Shown here piece by piece: positions 34,440 through 46,166 of a DNA stretch of 64,000 bases; the stretch's first letter is position 1, and each line of letters opens with the position of its first letter. The stretch is from contig CM072336.1 in NCBI GenBank assembly GCA_036874045.1, forward strand, positions 9,018,501 to 9,082,500, given 5' to 3'. The stretch comes from Cymodocea nodosa. Taxonomy: Eukaryota; Streptophyta; Magnoliopsida; Alismatales; Cymodoceaceae. Position numbers and translations under genes: made by a program. The notes under the pieces are model-generated. The model worked only from the letters and a program-made list of their open reading frames with translations, did not search any database and had not been told where the DNA came from.

Positions 34440-35110
34440 TAGTATCATGTCTCATAGGAAAAACATACCTTTAGCCATTATATAATGACATTTACTCATG
34501 CTATTAATAGATATTACAGGAAGTTTGCAATGGCCTCCATAGTTTCTTACATAATGTTCGTTGGATTTGGAAGCTTTGAGTCTACCACTATGATACATGT
34601 GTATGAGAATGATGTGTAGGTTCCCATGAAACTCCATGTTCTCTTGACACCTACTACTTTTGTAGCATCTACTATTCCAATTTTTTAATCAACTATTGGA
34701 AACCCTATGTCTAAAACACAAGTTCCTACTACAAGAATGAAGTCTTAGCACTACTTCCCCATTGACTACCATCGCAAATGAGTGCAGCATCATTAGGGTT
34801 TTTAAGCTTCATTGGGACAGATGATCCTCTATTCATCAGATAAGCAGCTGTACTGATAGCTTCAGCCTAGAATGCTTTGAGAAAACTTGCATGTAGTCTC
34901 ATGCATCTAACCCATTCATTTAAGGTCTTGTTCATTCTCTTAGTAACACCATTTTGTTGTAGAGTCCCAACTATAGTCCTTTGCCTTTTGATTCTTTATT
35001 TTTTATAGTAGATTTTAAGTTCATGGCTATCATATTCCCCTTCATTGTTTGACCTGATTGGTTTCAATTTTCTATTACATTGATTTTCCACTTCTACTTT
35101 CCATCTCTTG
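34440..35110 (-). pseudogene. Ty1/copia integrase fragment of another lineage
   Basis: Reading the minus strand from 35110 with frame changes, recognisable pieces of a copia integrase appear in order: a KVEVEN-like stretch, a RSDN-like motif, an NKTLNEWVRCMRLHASFLKAFW-like stretch, an AISTAAYLM-like motif and PMKLKN. The open part at 34637-34452 continues with no useful domain. Stops are frequent. The sequence does not closely resemble elements A-C, so it comes from a different copia lineage. Confidence 0.55.
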
Positions 35111-35645
35111 AAAACTTGATTTCAGGACAAAGTTTATAAATTATTTCTAAATTCTTAGAAACTTTAATAATACTTGATTTCATTTTAGATACTTACATTT
35201 TTTATCTAAAATATTAATATTTTACTCTCTTGGGCATTTTTTATAGTTTCATATTATAGTTTAATACTTGACATATGTAATTTTATTTTAAAGATTTCTA
35301 TTAATATCTAAAATATTTGGATTTTTATTTTTCATATATGTATAATTTTAATATCTAGATATTTATAGTTTATATCTAATACATTTAATTTAATCTAATT
35401 TTTACACATATTTTAGGTATGTATATTTTATATCCAAACATACTTCTAATTTTGAATCTTTACATATTTATATCCCATATATAAGATATTTATCTTTGTT
35501 TAATTTTTCATATTGTATTTTAGATATTTATATTTTATATCTAAAATACTTCAATCTTAGATACTTATATTTTATATTTAAGTTTTCTTTAGTTTGATCT
35601 TAGATACCTTTGTTTAGTATCTAATACTTCTAGATTTTAAAATTT
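35111..35645. repeat. AT-rich repeat shared with 58190-58670
   Basis: Runs of ATTTTAGATACTTA and TATTTTATATCTAAAATACTT match 58190-58670 in the same orientation, and match the ATATCTAAAG family at 4.2-4.8 kb in the opposite orientation. There is no coding capacity. Confidence 0.7.
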
Positions 35646-35649
35646 CTAC

Positions 35650-36440
35650 AAATATAATTGTGTCTATTCTTCATTTTCTGATAGTAAATCTACAAAAATA
35701 AGCTCTCTATGCCTTTTTGCCAAAATTATAAGCTTTGACTTAACAGTTAGAGTCTCAGGTACTTTTTCTTTCTTTACAACAGTTGGCTTTGAAGGCCTAG
35801 TTTCAAGTTCTTTTTGTATAGTGGCTGGTATTATTCCAGCTACTATATGATATTATTCTACTTTAATTTCATAATGAGTTTTTAACCTATCTTCTGCTTG
35901 TTTCTTCATCATAGCATTATATAGAATATGTGCTTTAGCTATACCCATGACCTCTTCATCTCCTTGGTCTTTACAGAGTTGAACTAATTTCACAAATTCT
36001 TCACTTTGCTTTGCAAACTCAAGTGCACGAAACTGAATAGTGACCTTTGGTGTTTCTGATTGTTGTAGGGGTCTAGATTGTTCTTGTTCTTCTTGTGGTT
36101 GTTCTCTATTTCTATATTTTTCCGCATAATAGGCTATTTTCTTCAATAACCATAGCCTGGATTTACGCCTAATCAATTCTAGGGTAATTTTGTTATTAGG
36201 TCTTAACCTTCTTTTCTTATTAACGATAGTTTCAGTTGCCATTCTCATTCTCGTTTCTAAAATACTAGGTGTTTTTACAATTAAATCTACTAACTTTTGC
36301 GTAAAGCAGAAAATTTGTTCTTCTACCTCTTGTAGCTCTTTCTCCTTGATTGTATTTCGAATCTTTTTCCTTGAATACCAATCTTTAGACCACTTGAGGA
36401 ATTCTGTAGTGTCATTCTCATTCCACCAATTTTGTTCCAT
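35650..36440 (-). pseudogene. Athila-like env-like ORF, copy 2 (N-terminal part)
   Basis: The ATG at 36440 opens 195 uninterrupted codons (WWNENDTTEFLKWSKDWYSRKK ... LELIRRKSRLWLLKKIAYYAEKY ... IAKAHILYNAMMKKQAEDRL). They are clearly homologous to 19800-19190 of copy 1. Here the start and the first 60 residues are intact, so this copy gives the better view of the N-terminus. After 35853 the frame breaks, and AT-rich repeat begins near 35645, so the transposon-protein domain is missing. Confidence 0.65.
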
Positions 36441-36599
36441 CTTCTACTTCGTTATATTACGGGATTGAACAAAATGAAAATAGCTTTCACAATGCTAAGT
36501 ACTAAATGATTTTTGTTGATAATGCCCCTAATCCTAAGTTTTTAAAGGTTAAATAAGCCCTAAGTTTTGGTGGGCTATTAGGTTATTTCCTATGCAAAT

Positions 36600-37265
36600 T
36601 ACGCACAACTTAACCTTACTACTCCGTTGAGTTATAGGTTAACTCAACAAATTAAGTTTGTGGACTTATCCTAGTACTTCGCTGAATTACAAGTTTACTC
36701 AACGGAATAAGTTTGTGGACTTACCAATAGACTCAACAAAGTAAGTTTATTGAGTTAAGCATAACTTAACAGACTTTAAAAAAACTTTTTCTAGTAAAAT
36801 ATAATATAAATATAATTTTTACTTTAGTCAAAATCAAAGAAGCTTCTATCTGACCGACCCTTACTTTTATAATTTTTCCTAAATTTGGTTGAATTGATAA
36901 TTTTCGTCAATCAAACCAGTGATTAATATACATATATATTTCTTTGGTTTTTTATTTCGATCAAACTAGTAGATTTCTGGTTATACCGAGATTTTATATA
37001 TAAAATTTTCACTAATTTGGTTAAACCAATATACTGTTCTGGTCAAATTGACATTATATAATTATATATAAAAATTAATAATAAAATTTTTTTAGACTTC
37101 GATTGAATCAAGAATAAATTTTGGTTAAACTAAAATTGTTTTACTATTAATAATTATATATATATATATCTTTACTCGGTCAAACTGATATTAAAATTTG
37201 GTCGAATTGATAATTTTTCTTAAGATACTAGGTTAAATTGGTTTTACATCTCGGTTTAACTGACA
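36600..37265. repeat. Two dyad arrays between Athila env-like ORF and integrase, copy 2
   Basis: 36600-36780 holds CGTTGAGTTA-type half-sites (CCGTTGAGTTATAGG, TTTACTCAACGGAATAAG, ATTGAGTTAAGC). 36840-37265 holds diverged GGTTnAACC-type half-sites separated by TA-rich filler. Order and position match 19970-20425 of copy 1. Confidence 0.75.
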
Positions 37266-37334
37266 ATAATATATATATAAAAATTTAATTTAATTTTTTT
37301 TGGCTATATATATATGATGTATTTCACTTAAGTA

Positions 37335-38629
37335 ATGAGACTTGGGTAGTCTTCTACTCTTACTTCTTCTATAATTCTAAATGTATTTTTTACAAATTAA
37401 AGGATGGGTTGAAGTCTTTCCCCATTAACTTTAAATAAATTCTGATTTTTAAGATTTTCTTCTCAATTATCCATGAGAATAAATATTTTGTACTATGTAT
37501 GGTCTGCCCATTTAGATCTTAATTTCCTTAGATGGCTATGAAGTCTAGACATGTAAAGATACACCTCTTGTCTTATTTCAAAGATTTTTGGGATAATTTT
37601 TCTATCATGTCATAACCTCATTTTTTCTTTTTCTACTAATGTTCTTCAATAAGCTTCATTTCTAAATTCTTCTAATTCGATTAATTGTATCTTTCTATAC
37701 TCAACAACTCTATCTATGTCAATATTCAAAGTCCTTAATGCCCAAGAAGCTTTATGTTCTAATTCATTGGGTAAGTGACAACTCTTTCCATATACTATCT
37801 TAAAAGTTGACATTCCTAGATTAGTTTTATAAGCAGTTCTGTAAGCCCAAAGTGCATATATTAACCTTGTAGCCCAATCTTTTCTAGTAAGGTTAACTAC
37901 TTTTTCTAGAATTAGTTTGATTTGCTTATTTGCACTTTCAATTTGTCCACTTGTTTGAGGATGATATGAAGTTGTAATCTTGCAATTTACTCCATATTTC
38001 TTCATTAAAGTTTCAAAACTTCTATTACAAAAGTGAGTTCCTCTATCGCTAATAGCAACTTTAGGTACTCCAAATCTAGCAATTATATTAGTTTTTATAA
38101 AATGTATTACCACTTTGTTGTTATTGGTTTTTGTAGAAATTACTTCTATCCATTTAGACACATAATCCACACCTAGAAATATATAATTATATTGATTAGA
38201 CATAGGGAATAGACCCATAAAATCAATTCCCTATATATCAAAGATTTTAACTTCAACAATAGGATTTAAAGGCATCATGTTTCTCCTTGATATCCTTCCT
38301 ATTTGTTGATAACTTAAACAACTCAAACAATATTTTTAAGCATCTTTAAATAATGTTGGCTAATAAAAACTACATTGTAAGACTTTAACAATAGTTTTTC
38401 TTGAACCAAAATGTCTTCCATATGCTTGGTTATGACAGAAAGATAATATGCTTACATATTTGGTTTTGGAATACACCTCCTTATGACAAAATTAGGATAT
38501 TTCTTAAATAAGTAAGGGTCTTCCCAATGGTAATATTTTACTCTAGAAAAGAATAATTTCTTATTTTGTCTATTCCAATCCTTAGGTGTTAATTTTGTAA
38601 CTAAATAATTAACTGTCTACGTATTAAGG
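37335..38629 (-). pseudogene. Athila-like integrase and RNase H-integrase linker, copy 2
   Basis: The block 38218-37646 carries the integrase core with SDRGTHF and GQIESANK, then [16 protein letters not shown]. Upstream, 38430-38280 encodes the HHCC-type finger region that copy 1 lost, with one stop in it. The C-terminal region follows to about 37335, with frame breaks near 37640. At 38630 the coding sequence is interrupted by a copia solo LTR and resumes at 40162. Confidence 0.75.
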
Positions 38630-40161
38630 TGTAGGATCGTATGGCTACACAAGAGGGGGTTGAATTGTGTATTTCAATATTTTCGATTATAATTGAAACT
38701 TCAAAACTCAAAAATAAGTTGAGACTCTATTTTCATAAAATCATTTTTATTCAAGGTTTCAATTACAATATACAATTCAATTCTGCTCAAAAATTGTAGA
38801 TGCAATTATATATCGATACCATGTTTCATCTATACAATTTCATAACTACAAACAGAGAAAACTAATTTGCAGAATTTAAAACATTTCTCCCTGTTTGAGA
38901 TCTTTCTTCTTCTTCTACTTTTTCTTCTTTAGTAATTCTTCAGTGACAAATATCTTGTCTTTCTCTACTTCACCGAATTTGCTTTCTTTTGATACTTTAG
39001 ATCTTCAGTGACATAGATCTTACCTTTTTCTGCTTCACTGAATTTTCTTCCACTTGAGAGCTTTTCCACGAAAAGTGTTTTTGATCCTTGAAAAGATTTT
39101 TCGTTTGGTATGCAGGGATAATTGATCAACTAGAATTCTATGCCTTTTATACTGTATCTTCATTTCATGCATATCCTCCACGTTTAATCACTATCAGTTT
39201 TCCACTTCTTCACGTCTTCTCTTTTTCCTTCATCAAAATACACACATTCTAACCCACGTTTACATTTCAAATTTTCTTTAATCATCAATCCTAGATCTCT
39301 GAAAAATTTCCTACAAAATAAACTTTCTCGTCCAAAATTTTTCAATAGTGTAATAAGTAGTCGTTACTTTAATGTTAACTAAACGAGTAACACAAGTAGA
39401 TATATAACTTAACGTTTCTAACTTAACGAGTTCCTCATGTGCCAACTCACGTGACAAGTATTATAGCTAACTCAACGAACTAAGTCTGTGGTGTTACGCT
39501 AACTCAACGAACCAACTTCATGGTGTTACGATAACTCAACGAACCATCTCCGTTGTGTTACAAACAACTCAACAAACCAGTAATAAACAAATGTTTTTAT
39601 AATCAGAATTTTACCACGTGCAAAAATAACAACTTAAGTTTTATAACGCTAACCTAACGCGTTGCCTTAGTGTTCAATATAGCAACTCAATGCGTTTAGT
39701 TATGTTAACTTAACGAGTTAAACATGTGCACCTCACGTGATACAATATAACATTCGTAACTTTTAATTCACCACGTGTACAACACTAACTTAATGAGTTT
39801 GTCTCTTCTTTTACTCACTAATTTAACGAGTTCTCACGTGATCTCTATACAAATAACACTCTAACTTAACTAGCTGTCTAAATGTGCACTGTTCATGATA
39901 CAGAAAATATAACTTTAAAACATATCATGTTTTTCAATAAAAACACACATTAACTTAACGTTTAGTTAAATAAGAAATTACTACAACGAAATGACTAGTT
40001 ATTAATTTAGTATAATTTTAGATCCAATACAGACAAGTATTTATATTAGTAAGCTTTTTCTGTAATAATTGATGTTTTTAATTTCTTTTCACAAGCAATA
40101 GTAATTGAGTAAATATAATTATTTTCATTCAACACACACCATCAAAACAAAATACTCAACA
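38630..40161 (-). mobile_element. Ty1/copia solo LTR inserted in Athila copy 2
   Basis: The element reads TGTAGG..CAACA on the plus strand, 1,532 bases, with TAAGG before it (38625-38629) and CAAGG after it (40162-40166), a 5-base target duplication with one change. The C/T-rich 3' end (CAACCCCCTCTTGTG on the minus strand) marks it as copia. It is the only complete LTR of this group here. The U3 part (39370-39860) is packed with CGTTGAGTTA and TTAACGAGTT half-sites and CACGTG at 39448, 39734, 39772 and 39835. Confidence 0.85.
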
Positions 40162-40701
40162 CAAGGCATTATTTCTATTGTCATTAATTGTTCATTAGGA
40201 AAGTGATCCTTAATCTCAATTTTAGAATTTTCTATTTGTAACTTAATAAGTGATCAGCTACTACATTCTTACATCCTTTTTTATCTTTAATTTCTAAGTC
40301 AAATTCTTACAATAATAATATCCACTGGATCAGTCTAGGCTTAATTTCTTTTTTTGCTATTAGATGCTTTAAAGCTGAATGATCTATGTATACTAGTACT
40401 TTAACTCTAATTAAATACAATCTAAATTTTTCTAAGGCAAACACAACAACTAATAATTCTGTTTTAGTAGTTGTACAATTTATCTAAGCTTCATTTAAGG
40501 TTTTGCTTGCATAATGAATTACTCTAGGAGATTTTTCTATTTTCTACCCTAACATAGTTCCTATAGTAAAATCAGATGCATCACACATTAACTCAAATGG
40601 GTGATTCTAATTAGGTGCTTGTATTATAATAGTTGTAATTAAGCTAGTTTTAAGCTTAAAGAAAGTTTCTTTACAATTTCTATCAAATTTAAATGGGACA
40701 T
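40162..40701 (-). pseudogene. Athila-like RNase H region, copy 2
   Basis: The minus strand encodes a decayed RNase H with [37 protein letters not shown] and [10 protein letters not shown]. Here the third acidic position is Asp-His, unlike the Asn of copy 1. Several stops interrupt it. The reverse transcriptase half lies beyond the solo LTR at 42723. Confidence 0.75.
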
Positions 40702-42722
40702 TGTTTAGAATGAAAAAGTGCATAATATTAATGGTTAATGAATGGTAAATTGCATAATAGTTAGCTTATCATATGAGAATTAAGCCATTATGTCATAATT
40801 ATATGATTACATGCCTTAATTACAGAATATGCATAATTTCAAGAAATTAGTGTTAATTAAATATCATTTCTAAAAGATTGAAAACATGGTTTACATGTGG
40901 TTTTATAGTATTAAGCATAATATGTTTTATTTGCACATATTTATATCATGTATAGTGCACAGTAATAACTCATTGAGTTAGTGTTCTTTTTTTAAAAAGA
41001 TCATGTGCCAACTTGTTGAGTTACAGGTTTAAAGGTGTAAAAAGATCACATGAGAACTCGTTGAGTTAGCGAGCAAAACTATAAGTTGTATATCTGAACT
41101 CGTTAAGTAACATTATGCATGTGTTGAATTTAAATGTTATACTATCACGTGAGTTGCACATGTTTAACTCGTTAAGTTAGCATAACTATATGCGTTGAAT
41201 TACTTGATTAAATACTAAGGTAATGAGTTATGTTAGTGTTATAAGCTTATAAGTTATTTCTTTATTTCACGTGATACATATATTATTATTTATATCAAGT
41301 CCATTGAGTTAAGCTTAACTCAACGAGGTAAGTCCGTTGAGTTATAATTAAGTCAACGAAGTAAGTCCGTTGAGTTATAATTAAGTCAACGAAGTAAGTC
41401 CATTGAGTTACGTTAACTCCATGGACTAGTTATTTGCTAATATTCAAATGTGAGCAATTGCAGAAATAGGAAATTCGAAGGAAAACTATGATTGCACGTA
41501 TCACGTAAGATTTAACTCGTGGAATGAAGAAGAAATCACTATCGTTGATACGAATGAAGGAGATCCAACCGATCATTTAGGCGGAAACAGTTACTACTGA
41601 AAGAAATATAAAAGGAAAAAAGAAAGAATGAAGGATGGGTGTGGAGAACCACGCTAACTACAGCAAGCGTTAGTCATTTCCTGAAGTTCTACCAAAATCA
41701 CACCACCAATCACTAATCATCGAAGGTTTGTGAAGATACTTTTCAGATGTCAGGTCGATTTCGAGTCAAACACGGTGACTGACAACCATTGTGAGGAGTG
41801 ATCCCATCCTAGGAAGGGAACCCGTTTTCACAAAGCATTGAATCATCTCTTAGGAGATAGTAAAGTTTCTAACCTTGTTTTGGGTTGATGCTAATATACT
41901 GAAGAGGAGATCAACTTACAAGTCTTGGTTTGCAATTCTATTGGGAGAGGGACGCGTAATAGTAAGTGATTAAGTTTTCAGTGGTGTAATCACGTCGCAT
42001 ATATTGACGGGAGTTTTTACTATCAATAGAGAATTTTACATTTCACCTTTCGTTCATCTTTAGGAACATATCATAACAAAAACAAACCAAAAACTCATTA
42101 TCTATTTTTATATTTATCAAATCACTATTGTATCGTTTGTTTTGTATTGTTAGTAATGTTAGTATTGTCATTATTGTTGAATATTTTATGTTTATTTCAT
42201 TCTAGAAAATAGAAAATCATCTTACTGATTACTGAAACTAGTTTGTATTCAATTCTAAAATCTTGATTAATATGGTTACTGTTTGAAATATCTGAATGTT
42301 AGTGTTTATTAATGATAAATACTATATAAACTAACATTAAAAGCTGAATTGATGTTATTTACATTCTGTGAAACCACCCAATGGATGACCAAATTTCTCT
42401 ATGAACAGCAAATTTAATTGGAACTTACTAGTGAAGCTTGTGGAGTTAACTTAAGTCCATGAGGATAGTCCATTGAGTTAGTAGTAAGTCAACAAAGTAC
42501 GTAATTCAACACACATAAATCTCTAGCTATAAAAATCAACATAGTATAAAAATTTTACTCGGTCTTTGTGAGATTGACCTATACTTGCACATTTATGCAA
42601 TAGAGACTATGCACTTGTAGTTAAAAAATAAATTAGATGTAATATCTAATTTATGGAAATTATTTGTTTACTTCTAAAAGAAATTATAAACATATATTTA
42701 AGCAAACAAAATTCACCAAATA
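40702..42722 (+). mobile_element. Athila-type solo LTR with 5-bp target duplication
   Basis: GACAT precedes (40697-40701) and follows (42723-42727) a 2,021-base insertion that starts TGTTTAGAATG and ends CACCAAATA, with TA in place of the usual CA. It splits the Athila pol frame exactly, and coding sequence resumes on both sides. The 3' part carries GATTGACCTATACTTGCACA and GCACTTGTAG (42570-42625), the expected LTR end. The 5' part (40960-41440) is the dyad/CACGTG array; CACGTG is at 41146-41151 and 41268-41273. Confidence 0.85.
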
Positions 42723-42727
42723 GACAT

Positions 42728-44511
42728 CCTTTAACAAATTAATCAAAGATCTAGTTATTTTGCTAAAATCTTTGATAAATCTCTTGTAAAATCCTGTATG
42801 TCTTAAAAATAATCTAATATCTTTTACTGATTTAGGTTTTGGTAAATTTAAAATAACTTCTATTTTGGCTTTATCTACCTTTAGTCCTTTCATTGAAACA
42901 ACATGCCTTAAGACTATTCCTTGTTTCACCATAAAATGCCATTTTTCCCAATTCAAAACCAAATTTTTCTCCACGTAATGGTTCAACACGAGTTCTATTT
43001 CTTTAAACATACTTCAAATGAAGTTCCATATACTATAAAGTCATCCATGAATATTTCTAAAAAATCTTCAATTATTCCAATAAAAATACCCTACATACAC
43101 CTTTGAAAAGTAGCTAGTGCATTGCACAATCCAAATGATATTCTTTTAAATGCATAAGTTCCATTAGGACATGTGGAAGTTGTTTTCTCTTGATCCTCTA
43201 ATACTATTGGAACTTGGTTATATCCTGAATACCCATCTTAGAAATAAAAATATTCTTGACTTGCTAATTTTTCTAACATTTGATCTAAAAATGGTAAAGG
43301 AAAATGATCTTTCCTAGTCACAGCATTCAACTTCCTATAATCTATATACACTCTCTAGCTTGATTAGATTCTTGTTGGAATCAATTCTTGATTTTCATTC
43401 CTAATAACTATTATCCCTGATTTCTTAGGAACGATATGGATTGGACTAACCCATGAGTTGTTAGAAATCGGATATATGATATCATTATCTAACCATTTCA
43501 TAATTTCTTTCTTGACTACTTCTTTAAGGTTTGGATTTAATCTATGTTCAAGAATTCTTATTAGTTTAACATTTTCTTCTAGATATATATGATGTCGACA
43601 TATAGTTGGGCTTAACCCTTTTATATTAGCCATAGTCCAGCCATTGCTTCTTTATATTTCTTTACTACACATTCTAATTTAGAATTATGATCTTTTAAAT
43701 CTGATGATATAATGATAGGACACATCCTTTCTTTCCCAAGAAATCTATATGTCAACTCAAGAGATAATGGTTTTAATTCTAGATGTTGACCATTAGCAAC
43801 CAAAGCTCCTAATTTAACATTTTCATCCCTAGCATCAAATTCATCTTGATCTCTTTTTACTTTGCTTAAATCTTTATCTACATTTTCACTCTCTTCAAGA
43901 TTTTTGATATCTAATTATCTATTTAATTCTTCTTGAATTAAATCTTCTAACACATTTCTTTCATCCTCTAGAAAGTTTATAGTGTGTAAAGATATGTCTA
44001 TACCTTCATTCTCTTCTAGTTTGAAAATATTTAGTTGAGTATTCTCATTACCGTAGGCTAATTTTATCATTCCACTTTTACAATTTATAATTGTCCTTAA
44101 AGTTGCTAGAAATAACCTCTCCAAAATTAAAGATGTACCTCTATTCTAATTCATAGTTTTTTTGGGAATCCAAAACAACAATATCCATAGGATAAATGAA
44201 GTTCTTAACTTTAATCAAAACATCATCTTTTTTCCTCTAGGGTATCTTATATTACTATCTACTAATTGAATGATAGTACTAGTAGGATTTAAGCCTTCTG
44301 ATCCTAAGGATACAAATATATCACTTGGCATAACATTTATACCTACACCTAGGTCTGTTAAGCTTCTATCCAAAATTATATTACTTATTGTGCACGATAT
44401 AATAGGTGTTCTTGGATCAGATAATTTTTTTGGAATCTAAGGTAAAAATAAAGAACTACTTTGCTCTACTAAAAAGACTTTTTTCAACACTTTCCTCTCT
44501 CTTCTTAGTAC
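42728..44511 (-). pseudogene. Athila-like reverse transcriptase and protease, copy 2
   Basis: From 44511 down the minus strand: a protease with DLGVGINVMPSDIF near 44350, then FLATLRTIINCKSG (44124-43915), then the start of the RT region (43803-43621 and 43633-43364, the WVSPIHIVPKKSG block). A frame-broken catalytic region follows, with FMDDF near 43040, and finally 43010-42728. Many stops and frame changes are present. At 44512 a copia LTR cuts the element, so gag is missing. Confidence 0.75.
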
Positions 44512-44954
44512 TGTTAGAGATAATGTTCTTATCTATTAATATGTTTATGTTTTGATGGTTGACAAAGATAATTTATATTTGAATAAGTCAAATGATGAAC
44601 TTCAAAATATTGTCTAAGTACATAAGGTTACGAACTGTCATAAAGATAAATAGTTAACTTTATGGATTCTCATAAATTTATCTAATTCATAAATTTGGAT
44701 TATTACTCAAAAAATTCTCTAAGTATATAACTTTACGGACATATGTAAACTTATGAGAATAACTTTATGGACATTCATAAAGTTATGAAATTACATAAAT
44801 ATATAAGTTATGAATCTATGGTTAAGTATACAAAGGTTATTTAAAATAGGTCTTTGTATTTTACACATGTCAATTGTTAGGATTCGTAAAGTTTACACAT
44901 GTAATTATGGGGATAAGTTTACGGACATCTATTATGTTATGCTATATATAAGCT

Positions 44955-44980
44955 CGTAAAGTTAGGGGCATAACTTTACG
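44955..44980. repeat. Perfect hairpin CGTAAAGTTA / TAACTTTACG
   Basis: The arms 44955-44964 and 44971-44980 are perfectly complementary over 10 bases around a 6-base loop. They belong to a wider array of TAACTTTACGGAC and CATAAAGTTATG half-sites from 44610 onward. Confidence 0.9.
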
Positions 44981-45712
44981 AAGGACTGTAATGTTATGAC
45001 TTTGATAAATCTATAATTATTTCTTATATTTGATCATAGTTTATTATAGAAATATTTATTTTGTAGTTGACACATGGCACACATGTATTCACACATGTTC
45101 TACCATATTTTTAAAGACTTGGTCAAATATTTATAGATGACAATCAGAGATAAATTTTACAAAGTCAAGATTGAAGATCGTAGTTTGAAAAAGTCTAGAA
45201 CTGAACGAGTTCGTTGAGTAAAGCTTAACTCAACAAGGTTGGTACGTTGAGTTACAGTTAAGTCAATGAAGTAAGTTCGTTGAGTTACAACTAACTTCAC
45301 AAATTAGTTATTTTTGTACCATTCGATTATGAGCAGTTGTAGGAAATTTGAAAAAGAAGGAAGGTGTATGTAGGATCATGTGTAATCAGTTAGAGTTCCT
45401 CATATAATATAAATAGAGTTAAATTAAAGTTAGAAGGTAGTTCTTTCGGTAGTACTCTACAGAAAATTCTTAGAAGACTTAAAGATTCTTGGAGAACGAC
45501 AGTTCAAAGTTATCTGAAGGAACTCAACAATAACAAAGCTATTTCTTGAAGATTCAAGTGTTGTTGTATAATCAAGAGGAAAATTTTATTACATTTATGC
45601 TTCCTAGATAAATTCCTATTTGCACTTATTGTACATTGAAAAAGAGATAACCTATCCATAAGGGGTGTTGTAGAGGAAACTCTGAAAGGTTTTCTTTCAA
45701 AAGAGTTTTAGA

Positions 45713-45770
45713 TAACTTTATGAAAGTCCGTAAAGTTATGCAAATAACTATACGAGGCTTCGTATAGTTA
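45713..45770. repeat. Adjacent hairpins with different arms (TAAAGTTA and CGTATAGTTA)
   Basis: TAACTTTA (45713-45720) pairs with TAAAGTTA (45731-45738). Just downstream, TAACTATACG (45745-45754) pairs perfectly with CGTATAGTTA (45761-45770) around the 6-base loop AGGCTT. The two neighbours have different arm sequences, yet each is self-complementary. Confidence 0.9.
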
Positions 45771-46093
45771 GTATGGTAATTGTACGAGGGTCCATACAAT
45801 TAAAGAGATAACTTGATAGAGGATCGGTGCTTGGTCAAGTTGAGTTTGCTTTGAGTAAAGCTGAAGTACACTAGGTTTTGAGTGAATCAGAAACTCCTGA
45901 GAATAGTAAATTCTTGAGTAGACACTCAAGGAGTAGATGTACCTTGGTTGAGGGGAACCACTATAAATTTTCTATGTTCTTTTATCTCTATTTCATTTCC
46001 GTATTAACTAGATTTAAAAATGGAACCAAAAAATTAGAAAATTTACAATATACTTAATTCACCCCCCCTCTTAAGTATAAACATTTCCTACAA

Positions 46094-46109
46094 TTTGATA
46101 TCAGAGTAA
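46094..46109 (+). promoter_or_regulatory. Copia primer-binding site, diverged
   Basis: TTTGATATCAGAGTAA directly follows the LTR end. It resembles the initiator tRNA-Met site TGGTATCAGAGC with several changes, consistent with a decayed element on the plus strand. Confidence 0.6.
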
Positions 46110-46166
46110 GGTTAATCATTTTTCTACTAGGAAAGGTATTTTTAAATTTAGGATTTTGAAGTTAAA

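Larger units (their letters stand above)
44512..46092 (+). mobile_element. Ty1/copia 5' LTR (element E)
   Basis: It starts TGTTAGAG at 44512, directly against Athila protease sequence, and ends CACCCCCCCTC..CCTACA at 46092, followed by a primer-binding site. It is 1,581 bases long. Three kinds of dyads lie inside it: CGTAAAGTTA types (44610-45000), CGTTGAGTTA types (45190-45310) and mixed CGTAAAGTTA/CGTATAGTTA types (45713-45830). Confidence 0.75.
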
